A stretch of 64,000 nucleotides of DNA from Parelaphostrongylus tenuis (GCA_019055375.1 JAHQIW010007344.1:1-64000), one strand, 5' to 3'; shown: positions 33,812 through 45,756, counted from the first letter of the stretch. Numbers and translations are program-made. Notes: a model not told the origin generated them from the letters alone.

Positions 33812-34689
33812 CTGATTAGCCTCCATGCAAATCGAACAAGAGATTGCGTGTATGTGGTTGGGCATTTGTAACTCTCTGCTCCACACGAGCCCTTCGTAAT
33901 TGTAAGCAGTGAATAGTGGTCTTAGACAGAAGCACTATGTTTATTTATATTTCAACTCAAAGATCTCCACTACGTCCCTGTCGAAGAATGAATTTGTAAA
34001 TTCTATACTTTTGTACTTAACGAACCGAGTATACTTGCGTTTTACAAATTGTACCAAGTATATCAGTGAATATGATCATTTGTTCTAGGTATAGATAGAA
34101 GAGAACTTTGCTCTCTCACAACAGGAATGCATCCATTCTACTGCGGAGAAACACGTGGAAAGACTTTCATCCCAGTGGGAAGGAATATTGAATACTAAAG
34201 TACCCAAAAGTAAAGTGTAAAGTAAAGTACCGTAATAATCTGAAAAAACTCTTCACCTTATGACTAACAGACAGTGGAGGGTTCTACCAACTACTGCAGT
34301 TAAAACTTGAAACTCTCATCAAACTAGTCTCACTTTCTTCTACAGGAAATTTAGATACCTTCTTCATCACTACTTGCTCACGAAGAGAGAAGGCTAAAGC
34401 TTGGCATTACTGCAACGTACAAATTACTCGTAATAATTGCCAACTGCAAAAGCTTTTTCAGTAACACTTACATCGGTGCAAGCAGAGAAGTTACTGGAGG
34501 CACTCAAAAGCGACCTCGTCTGGAGAAATGCCGCACACTCTGTAGACTAAAGTGTTCCACTATCCGTCCTTTAGAACGGAGATGGGACTATCATTACATT
34601 CTGCTTACTTCTCGGTTCAAGGGACAAATGAATATTCGACCTCTCGCTGGCAGGAACCTTCATAAAAGTGTCAGTAAACATGCAAAAGC
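33812..34689. other. No recognisable feature
   Basis: AT-rich sequence with no exon or repeat supported. Confidence 0.35.
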
Positions 34690-35070
34690 TTAGATTTTCG
34701 GTTACAGTCCGACTTGGCTGTTTTTTCAAACCTTTTCTTATTACGCTTTGAAATCCAAAATAGGATTTTGTTTCACAAAATCGCGTGGTTTTTTTCCTTA
34801 TCTCGCGTTAATTTCGCTGGACGAAGCTACTTTCTAGAGTATTAGTGCTCATTCGATAGCACAAGTTTTGAAGAACTCAAAAATGTGTTTGTTTTCTGTA
34901 GAAGCTTTTTGATAGCGCTGTAGTTGAAAGAAACATTCGTTTTTTACAGCTCGCTGGACAGAGCTTTTTTTAGATTATTAGTAATAATGCGATAGCGTAA
35001 GTATCAATGATTCCAATGCTGTGCTTAATCTCTGGAAATAGCGTTTAGCAGGGAAAATAAAATCGAATTC
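34690..35070 (+). repeat. DR1-related degenerate units
   Basis: Repeated phrases such as CATTCGATAGCACAAG, GATAGCGCTGTAG and GCGATAGCGTAAGTAT resemble those in DR1 and at 39990-40960. Roughly two units. Confidence 0.45.
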
Positions 35071-35329
35071 TGCGATTTCAACGAGCTTGTCTAGTAACAC
35101 AACCCAATAACTCGGAATTGCTACTGCCGACTAGTATAGTGCTAGAGGCCGCCAACTGCAAATATTCCTCATAGCCGTTATAACACTCAATCTCCAGAAA
35201 AGGAAATATCAGACTAATGGAGAACTCATTTTGCTTAAGAATTGGGACCAGAAGGATATTCTTAGCTATCGCTCGAAAAGCTTGCTGAGTGTGCTCTACA
35301 ATGATTTCATCAAGATTATAGTATTTTCT

Positions 35330-35705
35330 ACATCGCGGATCTCTTATGAAGCACAATCAGTGCAAGCGCGTCAGATTCCGGCAAGGATTTTGCTACAAGG
35401 CTCACATCTAAACCAAATCACAAGCACCAGTGCCTGCCAAAAGTACACTTTCCACCTTTTGCTTGCCATCAACGACTGGGAAACAACGTTTGATAACGTC
35501 GAACGTATGCGATTAAATTACGACGCGTCAACCGAGGAGTGGATCGTCTTACGCAAGAAATCTAGATGGTTATTATCAAAACTGCAGAGCAAAATTACCT
35601 TCCTCACATGGATTTTATGTCAAACATATTCTAAAAAACTCGCTAAGGTGACACCATATTGCCAAGCTGCTTACTGCAGCACTGCTGTTGACAAGCTTAC
35701 CCTAT
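35330..35705 (+). pseudogene. Older RTE-type RT relic, left part
   Basis: Reads, with frame changes, RVRFRQGFCYKAHI (cf. QAGFRKGFSTMDHIH), NDWETTFDNVE (motif A, cf. DLKKAFDSVE) and GDTILPSCLLQH (motif B, cf. GDTISPKLFTA). It continues at 36722-37160 after the reverse LINE. A long + frame over this region (35231-35851) is a chance product of relic and insertion. Confidence 0.6.
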
Positions 35706-35718
35706 TGGGACACGAAAT

Positions 35719-36720
35719 GCATACATCACCTGTAACCTGCCGTCCTGTTGATTGTCGAGTGACACGAGCGGGCACAAGTGTTGCTTACAAGAACAGCACC
35801 ATGGATCTGCCTCGCCCTAGAAGTTCGTTGAGCTTCATATCTTTTTTCTAGGCTTTCGTGAGGGAATCAACCCATCGTGTTGATGTTATTTTTGTCGTGC
35901 GCTTGGCATCCCGAGAACTCCAGTCGGTAACGGCTTTCGTCCATCGCCTGTCGTTTCAGTTAATTATGTGTCTGGATCACCTTATCATCAAGAACCTTGT
36001 GTGTAGAACGGCATCGCCGACTTTCGATAGTTAACGCAGGTCGAATGCTCGGATACCATCTCTCGTTTTCGAGGAACGAGATACCTTTGGCATCGACTTT
36101 CGAATGCGGTATAGTAAGGACAAATGAATTTTTCGTCCCCCCTTCTTGGCGACCAGGTTTCTGCTGCATACGTTAGGGCAGGGATAATCGTCGAATCGAA
36201 AAAGATGGGCATAGAGTGGGATGTTCATTGTCCTCGTCCCTATATCCTCGATGCTCTTAAACGTTCCCAAGCCGCTCGTTTCCTCCTGCTCAACTCTGGA
36301 GCTGGGTCGTCCATCATGTTGGTTTTACAACCTGGATAGACGTGACTGGATCATGCAGATATATTTATTCCGTTGAAATTTAATGGAGCATTTGAAACCG
36401 GCAGACAGCAGGCAGATTGGGAAGGCGTTGTCAATGTTGTGAAATTTTTCTTTGAACAAAATCGCGGTTTTGTTGGTTTTCCATCGATTGGGAACCTTGC
36501 AATCTGTAAAGTAATGAGTGAGGAGCAGAGCCAGTGTATTTGCAGGGAACTGGCGAGAGGTTATTCAGGTGTTCTGGACTTATCTTGTCTGAGTCAAGTG
36601 ATGTTCTAGTCCTCACCAAAAAACTAGTATGTCGGTGCGGAGAACCGATGCAATGACATGTTCTTCCTCTTTGACTCCATAAGACGGTAGGAGGACGTGG
36701 CCATTGAGGAGAACCGAGTA
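35719..36720 (-). pseudogene. RTE-type LINE, reverse, internally deleted, nested in an older RTE relic
   Basis: 35719-36323 corresponds to 19278-19888 of the intact LINE (ALTYAAETWS and other C-terminal blocks). 36400-36715 corresponds to 18240-18600 (PEHLNNLSPV, then the SQSMENQQNRDFV region). The RT core between is missing. It splits the plus-strand RT relic exactly between its motifs B and C. Confidence 0.75.
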
Positions 36721-36721
36721 A

Positions 36722-37160
36722 TGCAAAGATCCCTCAACGATGGAGATCCGTGGAAAGGTTTACATGTTGACAAAAAGTTTCCATCCATTCCTCGGTTTGC
36801 TAATGACACCGTCATCTTTTCAAGGACTTATAATTAGCATACGTTATGTTAAATGAGTTCAGTCAAGCGGGAGAAAAGATTGGACTGCTCATAAGTTATG
36901 TGAACACTCAGCCCATAAGGATTGTATGGTTTGAACGTAATCAATTCAAACTGGTTTTCTGATTACAGAAACCTTTACGTACGCTCTTCCCTGAACGCTT
37001 AATGAACATGGTAAACAACATAAACGAGAAATTAGACAGAAGAATTGAAGTAGCATAAACGGCATTTGGGCCTCTCGAAGTAGTCTGCGAATACGTGACG
37101 GACGCCAAACTTCGCATTAAGTTTCTACGTAGCGCTCTAATGATGTCTTCTGAATTTTAA
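36722..37160 (+). pseudogene. Older RTE-type RT relic, right part
   Basis: Reads MQRSLNDGDPWKGLHVDKKF, PRFANDTVIFS (motif C with FAND for FADD), NEFSQAGEKIGLLI, LMNMVNNINEKLDRRIEVA and AKLRIKFLRSAL, the normal order after motif C in RTE proteins. Several stops and shifts. 37161-37690 beyond it has no motif I can place. Confidence 0.6.
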
Positions 37161-37697
37161 CAAGCACTCACAGCGTCTACCCGTAATGCGTACCTCAGAT
37201 CTTTGTAATCTTTTCCATCTTTGGGATCTACCAGGATTTACATTAACAGCGAAAAGCGGACGACTTGCTTACATAATTAGAAGAACAGATAACATAAACA
37301 AAAGAAAAGAAGTGAAATGAACCTCAAAAGGATGCAGACATCTTCTTAGACGAGCATCCCAACAATGGGTCGACTATGCTCGTAGATAACGTCAACTAAA
37401 TACACTGGGAAATAAGAATGATTTTGGCACTACGAATGGAGCTTGTAGATGTCACTTTTGTATGAAGAAGACCACACAATACACTACGATTATGGGGTGA
37501 ATACGAATAAAAATTGCAGCAGGCATTCGCAATAGAGAGTTCGTCCTTTTAGAATGAGCTTATCTCACCCTCACTAGTGCCATAACGAAGTGTCCTATTG
37601 CCATGAAACTAGATTGTTACGAAGTTGTAAAAAATTCCAGATCAGTAAAAATGAAATAAGGCGCATTGATGTATGATATACTTAGTATGTTTTGCAG

Positions 37698-37730
37698 ATC
37701 CTGAAACTATGCTACAAGAGCGGCGAGTTC
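37698..37730 (+). CDS. Possible 33-base internal exon
   Basis: TATGTTTTGCAG acceptor and GTGAGTCAAC donor bound 33 bases; in phase 0 they read ILKLCYKSGEF. Both splice sites are good, but the exon is very short and isolated. Confidence 0.25.
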
Positions 37731-39989
37731 GTGAGTCAACGCCCTTAGCTATAGAAGCCACACGAAAGATCAGCGATTTCATGCGAAACGCGCCATCTTG
37801 CGACCAAAAGCGTTTTTTCCGTCACTTGAATTTCTTGCTACCATTTTTTGGTTGTGAATGCTTCTTTATCAACAGTAATAGTGTCTGAATGTGTGAATAT
37901 TGATTGCGACCGCTATGTTTATTTCATATATCTAATCCTTTCAATTACCGCTTGAAGCAACGCCTTCTACGAGGGTTTTAGTCGTCTTTGTCACATGTTG
38001 AAGATGCCCATTGCTCCTCGCCAATTAGAGGGATACCGAGATATCATATTTCACCATATTAGTCCTTATATTTGATATCTTTGGTGAAAGGATTTCTACA
38101 GATAGTTTGTTGAACTTTGCGATAAAGTATAAATACGCTCATGTGCTTTGTCTGAGTAGATGCAGCATATATTTTCTAAGAGAGCTGTCCATTGTCTTCT
38201 CTTTGGACAAGTGAACAGGGTTGGAACATGATGAGCTTGCCACACTTTCTATGATCTTGCCACACTTTCGTCATAAGGCAAACACGAAATTATTCGACCA
38301 CGTAGCAGGGTGCTATCCACCGTATAAGGTATAAGTTAAAGATCGATCACATAACTGAGTTTTCCTATTTCTTTCTGAGCCCTATACCTTTAAAGTAGCA
38401 TTGTCTTCAAGGAATGACATGTGCATAAAAGCTATAGCATGGCTGAGGCATGTAGAAGAGTTCGTGCTGTGATATACAGCGACGAATTACTCATCAACAT
38501 GTTCTTACCTTTCCGAGGAATAATTCAGATATTTTGTCCCAGTATTGATCTAGAGTTGAACAAATCTCATAATCGGGATTGTTTCTAAATCATTTTGTTG
38601 GGGACTTGCGATGTTTTCTGTGATTGAGATAGATGAACGACTACTTCGGTGACGGGCTGAAGAGCAGGACATTTTCGAAGTGAGGACGATACTAGAGTTT
38701 TAAAAATTCTTAATTCAAATGCAGCTGCTAAAAGCATAATAGAAGTGCTCGGAGACTAGTGTGAAAATTGTAATTTTCTTCTTCTTGTATGTTTCCACAA
38801 TATATTATTGGAGTTAAACTTCCCCCAAACGTTTGCAAGCACAGTCACTTTCTTGTTAAATTCCAGAGTTTACACAAGTTAGTATAAAACGTTCATTCTG
38901 TGAGCGTTCCGACGCCTTCGCTTTCTTCAATGCCGTGTTGATCGAAGTCAGTTGCACGTATCGGGCCGATGTCGTGACAGCGTGTTCGTTCAGCTATCAA
39001 GTTGGATCCATTGAATTAGAATATCGACAAAGTTATAAACCCCAATCGATGGTGACTGTTTTTACAGGGTGGATACTAATCTAAGTCATTAGATATAATA
39101 AAGCGACAGGGCATCCTGTAGCAATAAGTATTATAATAACTACATAAACAGTGCGAGCGTTGGAAGAAGTGCTCATCTCTTAGCGCTCATCTATGAAAGA
39201 GCAAGACTGTTCTACATAAATACTCTTTACTACTGCTGTCGCAACTAGAGCATGGAAGTGGTTCCTCCATGGTTCTTCCGCCATTGAAGAATTGTTTGGA
39301 CATCTTACCAATGCTGCTCGCTCATTTGTGACGAGAGAGATTGTAAGCAGTGATGAGGATTTCTCATGAAAACCTTATTTGTCGACTGCGCTGTTATCTT
39401 TCGAAGGATGCAAATGAGGGAAAGGTAATGTCTTGGATGGCCCCACGGAGTAGGAAAGAAGTAGACCTGCAAATAAACTAGAAAAGAACTCAGTTAATGA
39501 GAAAGATATGGAACGATCGAAAAGTGACTGTTCTTAACCTGTTCGTGATAATTGCTAAAATTTGAGCTTTACACTTTTGCTTGCTTTCGCAGCAATAATG
39601 TCATATTCGCGTCATGCATTCTATTCTATTCAGTGTTGCAGAAGTAAACGAATGCCTGTTTGACCTGTACAGTGACTTAGGCTGACCTACCAAATCATGC
39701 TGGCACTTGTATCTCATCACACAAGTCTAGTACCGCTTTGCTCATCGCCAATAATATGGAAGGCCTAAGACTGAGAATTAGATTTAGAAGTAAGAACTAA
39801 ACCATGATCGATCTAGTATGCGCTGCAAAGCACCTTAAGCACTAACTACACGTGCCTAAAATATTACCATCAAAATGGGCCACAAATAATGAACCGTCAA
39901 ACAATCTTATCTTTGATGGAAAAGTCGGAGAAAACTCAACTACATCTAAGGCAAAGTGATTCTAAAGATGTAAAAAATCTAAAAAGTCT
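37731..39989. other. No recognisable feature
   Basis: AT-rich stretch of about 2.2 kb in which I see neither exons nor members of the local repeat families. Confidence 0.35.
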
Positions 39990-40960
39990 ATCTCCACTCT
40001 CTTTCAGCTTCTTGAGAAAACGTGTTTTTCGCTTCTTCCAATGTCTTAGTGTTCTTTCGATAGCCGATTTCACGAAAATTTTAATGGTTTACTTTATTTT
40101 GGAATTGCTTTCTACTGATTTGTTAAAGATTTTTTTAGCGGACAAAGTCTTCCTTCCAAACTTTCAATAATCATTCGATAGCGCGAATCTTGGCAATTGC
40201 AATGATGTACTTGGTTTTCAAAAGCGACTTCTTAGTGCGCTGTAAGAGTCAAAGCAAGATTAAGTTTTGCAAATTTGCTAGCGAAAGAGCTGCAGTGGAT
40301 TGGTTCAGTGTTACGAAGTCTTATCTACATACCGGCAGAAACGCGGTGACTTGGTGCCAATGGCTCGCTGTGCGAACATGATTTTCTTTGTCTGTTACAG
40401 CGCATTGAGAAGTCCTTCCAAAAATCAAATATACCACCAAAGTCAAATCTGCGGTGTCTGCATGGTTACTGAAAGTCTACGTGGGAAGCTCTGTACAACG
40501 AAAAATATTTGAGGGTGAAACTTAATTTTACTTTTATTATACAGCTCATTAAGATGGTTAGTTCAAAAATAAAAAGGCTTGATTGTTTAAACTCTAAGCT
40601 GTCAAATAATTATTAAAACTTTAGGAAAAATAGAAAGCGCATTTTTTCCAAGGGGTCAAAATTGTATGCGGATGAGAGAAATTATTTCAAATTTGCGGAA
40701 CCCAATCTTCTTTTGACTGTTACAGCGCACGGAGAACTTCTTTTTGAGAACCAAACACATCACTGAATTTGTTGATATTGGGTTATCGAATAGTTATCAA
40801 AAGTTTGAGAGAAAACTTCACTTGACGAAAAGTGCTTACATGTGAAATAGCATTTGATTGTCATTGTCATAGCGCAGTAAAAAAACAATCTAGGAAGTAA
40901 AGCACATCATTAAGATTATCGTGATTTGATTTACCGAGTATTACTGACACACTACAACAG
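39990..40960 (+). repeat. DR1-related degenerate units
   Basis: At least four diverged units with CATTCGATAGCGCGAATC, GTTACAGCGCACGGAGAA, TCACTGAATTTGTTGA and CGAATAGTTATCAAAAGT phrases, as in 15290-15560 and 55480-56060. No coding. Confidence 0.55.
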
Positions 40961-42145
40961 AGTAAAAAAAAAAACACATTTTTCCCAACAAGCTGAAATA
41001 GGGTGGAGTTAACAGAAAAGTACCGCTTTGCCTTACTCTCAACCATGTTACAACTTTATGTATCACATAATCACAATCGCAGAATTTATTATGCTCGAAG
41101 GACTTTACGACCATGAGGAACAGCCTTAGAGCAATTTACCATTGCATAGACATTTTACAACGACATCTGTTATTGGGACAATTGAGAGCTCGACAACTGA
41201 ATCATGTTTTCGTTTGTTTTCAAGATGAACTTTCTCTAGTTCAGACGAGTGGGAGGCAGAAAATTTTGAGATTTGCCGTAGGCGCTACTATAGTCTTTTG
41301 CTTGAAAATTATACCCGTACTACACAGATATACACAGTGCAGGGCAATACACCTTAGTATCTGATCAGCTACGAGCACACTTTAATTTCAAAACCCAGTA
41401 CATGCGCATTAAGATGCAACATATTTACGTCATAAGAAATGGGATTTTTCATCATTCTCAGATATATACTTTAATTTTTCTCATTGAACAAATAGGACGA
41501 CAAATTCATCTTTCACCTTTTATTTTTACGCACACGTTGTACACTCTAACCCATATAACAGTCATCTCCGAAAAATAGCAAAGAAGAAACAATGAAAAAC
41601 CGATATCAAATTGTTGGTCAACTTTCATATGTCTATTTCTTTTATAGCAAGTATCTCAAAGTTTAAGGCACTACCTTGTCAAAAAAAGAATTTAGCTGCA
41701 ATTTTTGAATCAAGGCTTTTTCAAAAAAATTAGGATTAATTTGCTCGTAAACGCGCAATGTGTCTGCCAAAGGGGATAGAAAAATAAGGAGTCGAAAAGA
41801 AAACTAATAGGAAAGATTCGTTTGATTTGAACCGTGATTGATTGCTTTTTGTGCTAAAATGGATGCACGAAGGTTGTTGCTAACGAAGAGGGCATCTGTG
41901 AATCGCACATGGGAGGTCGGAGGATAGGTGACACGGCATGGGCTGATTTCAGTTAGTAGTATTTATCGCAAAGAATAATAGTCGATGACCTGTGTGAGCC
42001 GCGCGAAATTAGACTTCGGGTTTCGGATATTGAACAATAATCAACAATAGTCTTCGAAATTCAGCACTCAGCTAGGAGGAGGAACGTAGGTAATACACTT
42101 CTGTTCCTAGAGTGCATTTGTTAAAAGCGATTTACAGCTCTTCAA
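40961..42145. other. Mostly featureless; 3' flank of the four-transmembrane gene
   Basis: AT-rich sequence downstream (minus strand) of the stop at 42146. The plus-strand open frame at 41113-41364 has no splice context or motif I can support. Confidence 0.35.
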
Positions 42146-44791
42146 TCAAGCTTCTGCCATAGCGATGAAAACATGGATCAATGAAAAGAAGTCCTGACAG
42201 CTCTTCACCACTGTTATTGCCCAAATTTGTAAAGGAATCTGCATGGCAAAACTCAAAACAAGTAAGCAGTTGATAGGTGTCCATGTATATGGACCAGGCG
42301 ACGAGAGTGTCCACACAGCGAACGCCAGAAATGCCAGATTCACCACCAGTGAAACGTAGCAGAATAGATAATGAGCACGTACTAACACCTGAAAGACGGT
42401 GTAAAAGTGCAGAATGAGGAGTTACGAAAGCTGACCTGTCTACCTTACTAAATGTCATCAAACCACGGGCCATAGCGATTGCGAAACAGAGAAGAACCTT
42501 AAATGGTAAGCATTTATATACAATGAGACTTGGAGTAAGTTCTTTGCATCAGGTTTGAGCGTGAAAGATTAAGTGTTTGCCATGGCTCAATCCTTGAGTG
42601 ATGTGTCATCCATTCGACGCTAATGCCTTCGACGCGATGCTTTCTGATTCATACAATGAGTTGAGGCGGCCTAGTGATAAATCATTTCTTTCTTTTCTCA
42701 CCCCAGATATGTTTAGCGCCAATATGTGAACCTAAAGAGGATGAGAGACGTTAGTTCGTTTTGGAGCACAGGATCGAATTATCGACCAATTCTGTACAAA
42801 AGTGCATTTGTAATCACTCTAATCAAGCTGTACTAGATAACAAAATCTGATAATCCTACAAATACTGAATTTGCCAAAACCACATCAAAAATCTTTAAGA
42901 ATCTTTTGAACAATTTCCACACAAATTTTTCCTATGACGCATTGCTTTTTATTATTATTTTATTGGTTCTCATGTAATTGTTGAGTACGAAATATTCCAC
43001 CCACCATGTCGTAAACGATGATGCAATAATCAAAGAGATGATGCCCAAACCAAGCGTTAACCGTCTGAGGTAACGGCTTCCACAAAGTGAATCCACCCGT
43101 GGATATTCTTCCAAATACAATCAATAATGTGGCCATGACGTAGAACACCTTAAAAGTCTTCAGATTTTACCAAACATGACATTTGCAGCAACGGTGGATA
43201 CGGCAAGATCCTAAAAGTTAGGAGGTATGATGTTATGTATACACCAATTAATGTAGGGTGATGTGCAAAATCTTTGCGTCAGGTGGTACTCAAACCTCAT
43301 TTTACCCTATCCGAGAGCGTGTGCTCGAACCATTGCACTATCGACACCAGTTTTGGATAGGGAGACGTTATACATGCCTGCTATAAAGTACACTGTGGGG
43401 CGTAGACCACTGATGAAGTGGACGACAGCGGCGAATCTTGCGTCTAGTTCTGACGCATCAAACGCGGAAAGACTCTATATATTCTCACAGACTATATCGT
43501 CATATAACCTGACAATATATTTTGAGCCTTTCATGAGGTCTGTTATGGGCACATATACAGTGTAAGACACGTGTCTTGGCCTTTCAGCCTTGTCAATTTC
43601 ACGGTGTCATTTCGTCCAGTCAGTTCCTTGACATTTTGACACTTTGAAGGTCTTGTTACATATAACCACGTAACAGTCGTACGCTATGCAATCGACAATC
43701 AAACGCTGAAAGAAAGCCACAGTGATTGGTTCACCGTACATCGAGTGCAAAAAGTTCGCCTTCGATTCCCCTATGTAGGGGTAAATCCCCGAAGAATTCA
43801 CTGAACAAAAGGCGTAGTGCAGCTAACGAGACTGATAGGCCGAAACACGTGTCCTGCACTGCATAAGTGCCTATAACAAACCTCATGATAATCAAAATAC
43901 ATTGTCAGATTATGCTGTTCTTCAGCGAGGCCTCAAAATAGTCGATTGTAGTGTCGGTAACATCTATCGCCATAGTTTCGACAGAGGAATTCAGGGGGCT
44001 TAGCTTTTAAGTGCTCAACGAATGAGAAGGCTCTCTCACGCACTGCCCGTTTTTATGAATTTGAAGCTGAATCTTTCACGTGTAAACCAGTCGCAATTAA
44101 ATGAATTGGATCTGTGTTCCTTTTATGTTGAAATATCAGTTTGAATTATTGTTGGAGACCACGCGTCTTTGAGGCATTCTTTAATGTGGCTTATGGTGAT
44201 CCAGTCGTCGTGATGCTCGACGCGGTGCGGCGCGGCTGAACCCAGAATCGGTACCTAACGTTTTAGCAAATTCGCCTTCTGCAGTCTTGATTGACTATTG
44301 ATGTCAAAGAGGTCACTGGTGTGTTGCGTAAAAGCTTTCAGCTTTCTACTAGTAGAAATAGTAGTAATAGCCTAATTTATAACCAACTAATTTGTTTGTA
44401 GTGAAGTTTTTCATAGTATGTGACATCACGTAGGTGACTTCTCTCTTATAAGCAGCTGAATGGCTCTGAATATGGTGCAATAGAGGAACTTTTAGTCACC
44501 GATTCCGAAGAACAACTTCGTGTAAACTTCATATGGAAAAGGGCAGAGTAAATAATCAAGGTCATTACGCGCACAGCTTGTCATAATGCAATTATCAAAA
44601 GTGATTATGATGTACACTCTGCTACCGAAGTCGAATTGTGTCTGAACAAAAGAAGACCAACGAAGCCAATAGTTCATGGAACAAGCATGCATAAACTCAC
44701 CTCAAATCCAACAACTGCAATGCATCCTCCTCGAACAAGGCACGACGACAAACAGCACAGTGGCTCTAATTGCAAATGTCGACTTTGTACT
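42146..44791 (-). CDS. Nematode four-transmembrane protein, five exons, 5' end open
   Basis: Exons on the minus strand: 44791-44701, 43148-43005, 42731-42702, 42497-42444, 42388-42146 (TGA). All internal junctions are phase 0, and donors/acceptors fit nematode use (GTGAGTTT, GTGGGT, GTGAGA, GTAGAC; TTTAAG, TTTAG, TTTCAG). The 187-residue product starts with a Cys-rich stretch (LCCLSSCLVRGG). Four hydrophobic spans follow: one around VVGFEVFYVMATLLIVFG, one spanning three exons from HHLFDYCIIVYDM to VLLCFAIAMARG, then YLFCYVSLVVNLAFLAFAVW and INCLLVLSFAMQIPLQIWAI. The layout (Cys motif, four TM, short tails) is like the many small nematode four-TM membrane proteins of unknown function. The N-terminal Met is not assigned. 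Intron 1 (43149-44700) holds several mobile elements. Confidence 0.68.
43255..43365 (-). repeat. tRNA-like SINE copy in the gene's intron 1
   Basis: Minus-strand block with GGTTTGAGTACCACC (B-box-like) and GGTTCGAGCACACGCTC; related to 24480-24650. Diverged. Confidence 0.5.
43366..43945. mobile_element. Hammerhead-bearing elements in intron 1
   Basis: 43366-43450 (+) carries CACTGATGAAGTGG and, reversed, matches the element at 48349-48450 (CCTGCTATAAA...CACTGTGGGG). 43455-43945 is an inverted-repeat element: CTGACAATATATTTTGAGCC... at left is mirrored near 43880-43910. It has a decayed hammerhead on - at 43560-43602 and a better one on + at 43817-43859. No coding. Confidence 0.6.
43817..43859 (+). 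ncRNA. Hammerhead-like motif with one core change
   Basis: Order: GUGCAG, CUAACGA, GACU-GAUA-GGCC, GAAA, CACGUGU, C, CUGCAC. Stem I is a perfect 6 bp, GAAA and the GUC triplet are intact. The conserved G of CUGANGA is A and stem II has one mismatch, so activity is unlikely. Confidence 0.55.
44492..44641 (-). CDS. Possible alternative terminal exon of the four-TM gene
   Basis: Minus strand: a 59-base intron with near-ideal ends (GTGAGTTT...TTTTGTTCAG) after the exon ending at 44701 leads, in phase 0, into 49 codons (TQFDFGSRVYIIITFDNCIM..., FPYEVYTKLFFGIGD) and TAA. Joining it would replace all four TM-coding exons by a short tail; it is either an alternative end or a chance open stretch. Confidence 0.3.
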   Translation of the reverse strand, partial: TQFDFGSRVYIIITFDNCIMTSCARNDLDYLLCPFPYEVYTKLFFGIGD

Positions 44792-44954
44792 CTGAATCAC
44801 TCGAAGTTAGCTGTCAAGAGAATGCAAACTGTAGGATTGTTGAGCAACTGTCAAATTACCTAAAAGTCAGACCCTGAGGCTCATTCCCTATTTTATAGAT
44901 TATTTTTTACACTTGTAATGAATGTAATGCCTTGAACAGCTGTAAATCAATACT

Positions 44955-45190
44955 GTTATTATATAATTACAATTTATCATTTCATCATTATTTGAGCCAA
45001 CATGTCATGTGGTCTGGTAAGGGCTCTTGTACAGCCCGAGACACGTGTTTCGTCCTTACAGACTCATCAGCCGGGCAGAACCCTCATCTGTCGATCTTTT
45101 TATAGTCAGTTCTCTCGGGAGCCTTACATGATATATCGAAATTTGAGCGTGGTCTAAACAAAGCACTCAAGATAAAGGTATAATTACAAT
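44955..45190 (-). mobile_element. Single hammerhead-bearing element
   Basis: Related at both ends to 49520-49945 and 60321-60969 (GTCATGTGGTCTGG..., ATATCGAAATTTGAGCGTGG...). Contains one hammerhead on -. No coding. Confidence 0.6.
45034..45076 (-). ncRNA. Type I hammerhead ribozyme, complete core
   Basis: Order on -: GCCCGG, CUGAUGA, GUCU-GUAA-GGAC, GAAA, CACGUGU, C, UCGGGC. All conserved core bases are present. Stem I pairs over 6 bp (one G-U), stem II over 4 bp with a GUAA tetraloop. Stem III is the palindrome ACACGUGU, and cleavage would follow the C of GUC. Such minimal or palindromic stem III hammerheads are known from Penelope-like elements, where they act best as dimers (established knowledge); that it is expressed is inference. 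Confidence 0.75.
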
Positions 45191-45514
45191 TTAATTTCTC
45201 AGTTATGAAAATGAAATGCTGAGAGTTGGTCTACTTCATGCTTTTATATGCCGCTACTATAAATCATATAAAAAGAAATTGATCAATATGCTATTGTATG
45301 TACACATACTGAAAGTGAGAAAAGCACCGCATCCTGAACGTGGTGGTGTGTAAGAAAAATTCGCGATTAACGGACTACGGACTAAATACTCATAAATAGG
45401 TAATTGAAAATTTCTGTTTCAAAGATTTGGTTCACAAACAACATCAGAAATGACAGCAAGTATCTCACTGGTGAGATGGTAGAGGTCAAAAACACCATGT
45501 TTTATGTAAAATAA
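45191..45514. other. No recognisable feature
   Basis: AT-rich, no exon or repeat supported. Confidence 0.35.
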
Positions 45515-45756
45515 TTAAAAATGATTGTATGGGTGGGTTTTTCGTTGAAAGGGCTTGTAACAATAAAATAAAATAGTAATTAACTCGTTCATTGAATTCC
45601 GAACTGACTTTGATGCGAACGGAACAACTTTATTCGCTCTTATCTTCGTCTGCATCACTTTACTCTTTTTCGCCATCACGCCACCGACTTGTTCGATGGC
45701 TGAGTTCAATTTGTTCAATATCACCGAGACTGAACCAGTTGGAGAGCGTGAGACGG
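45515..45756 (-). CDS. Candidate 3' exon, product unknown
   Basis: Strong acceptor (TTTTTTCGTTTCAG) then an 80-codon open frame whose first 65 residues look real and basic-hydrophilic (SPTGSVSVILNKLNSAIEQV, then VMAKKSKVMQTKIRANKVV). A 21-base micro-exon at 46133-46113 (GTTTTCAG acceptor, GTAAGTT donor, reading PFFLTL) has a compatible phase. The tail after residue 65 is hydrophobic and may be past the real end. Family not recognised. Confidence 0.4.

Noticed and set aside
35231..35851. 206-codon open frame as a gene
   Set aside because: It runs from a decayed RT relic into the antisense strand of an inserted LINE, so it is a chance fusion.
42932..43120. Frameshift inside the four-TM exon
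   Set aside because: A second hydrophobic frame there suggested a shift, but using the GTGGGT donor at 43004 keeps one frame through all exons.
43149..43212. An extra exon of the four-TM gene joined by a 22-base intron
   Set aside because: The sequence (ending GTTTG then GTAAAATCTG...TTTTAAG) would need an intron far below the size the spliceosome handles; the exon at 44701-44791 joins in phase instead.
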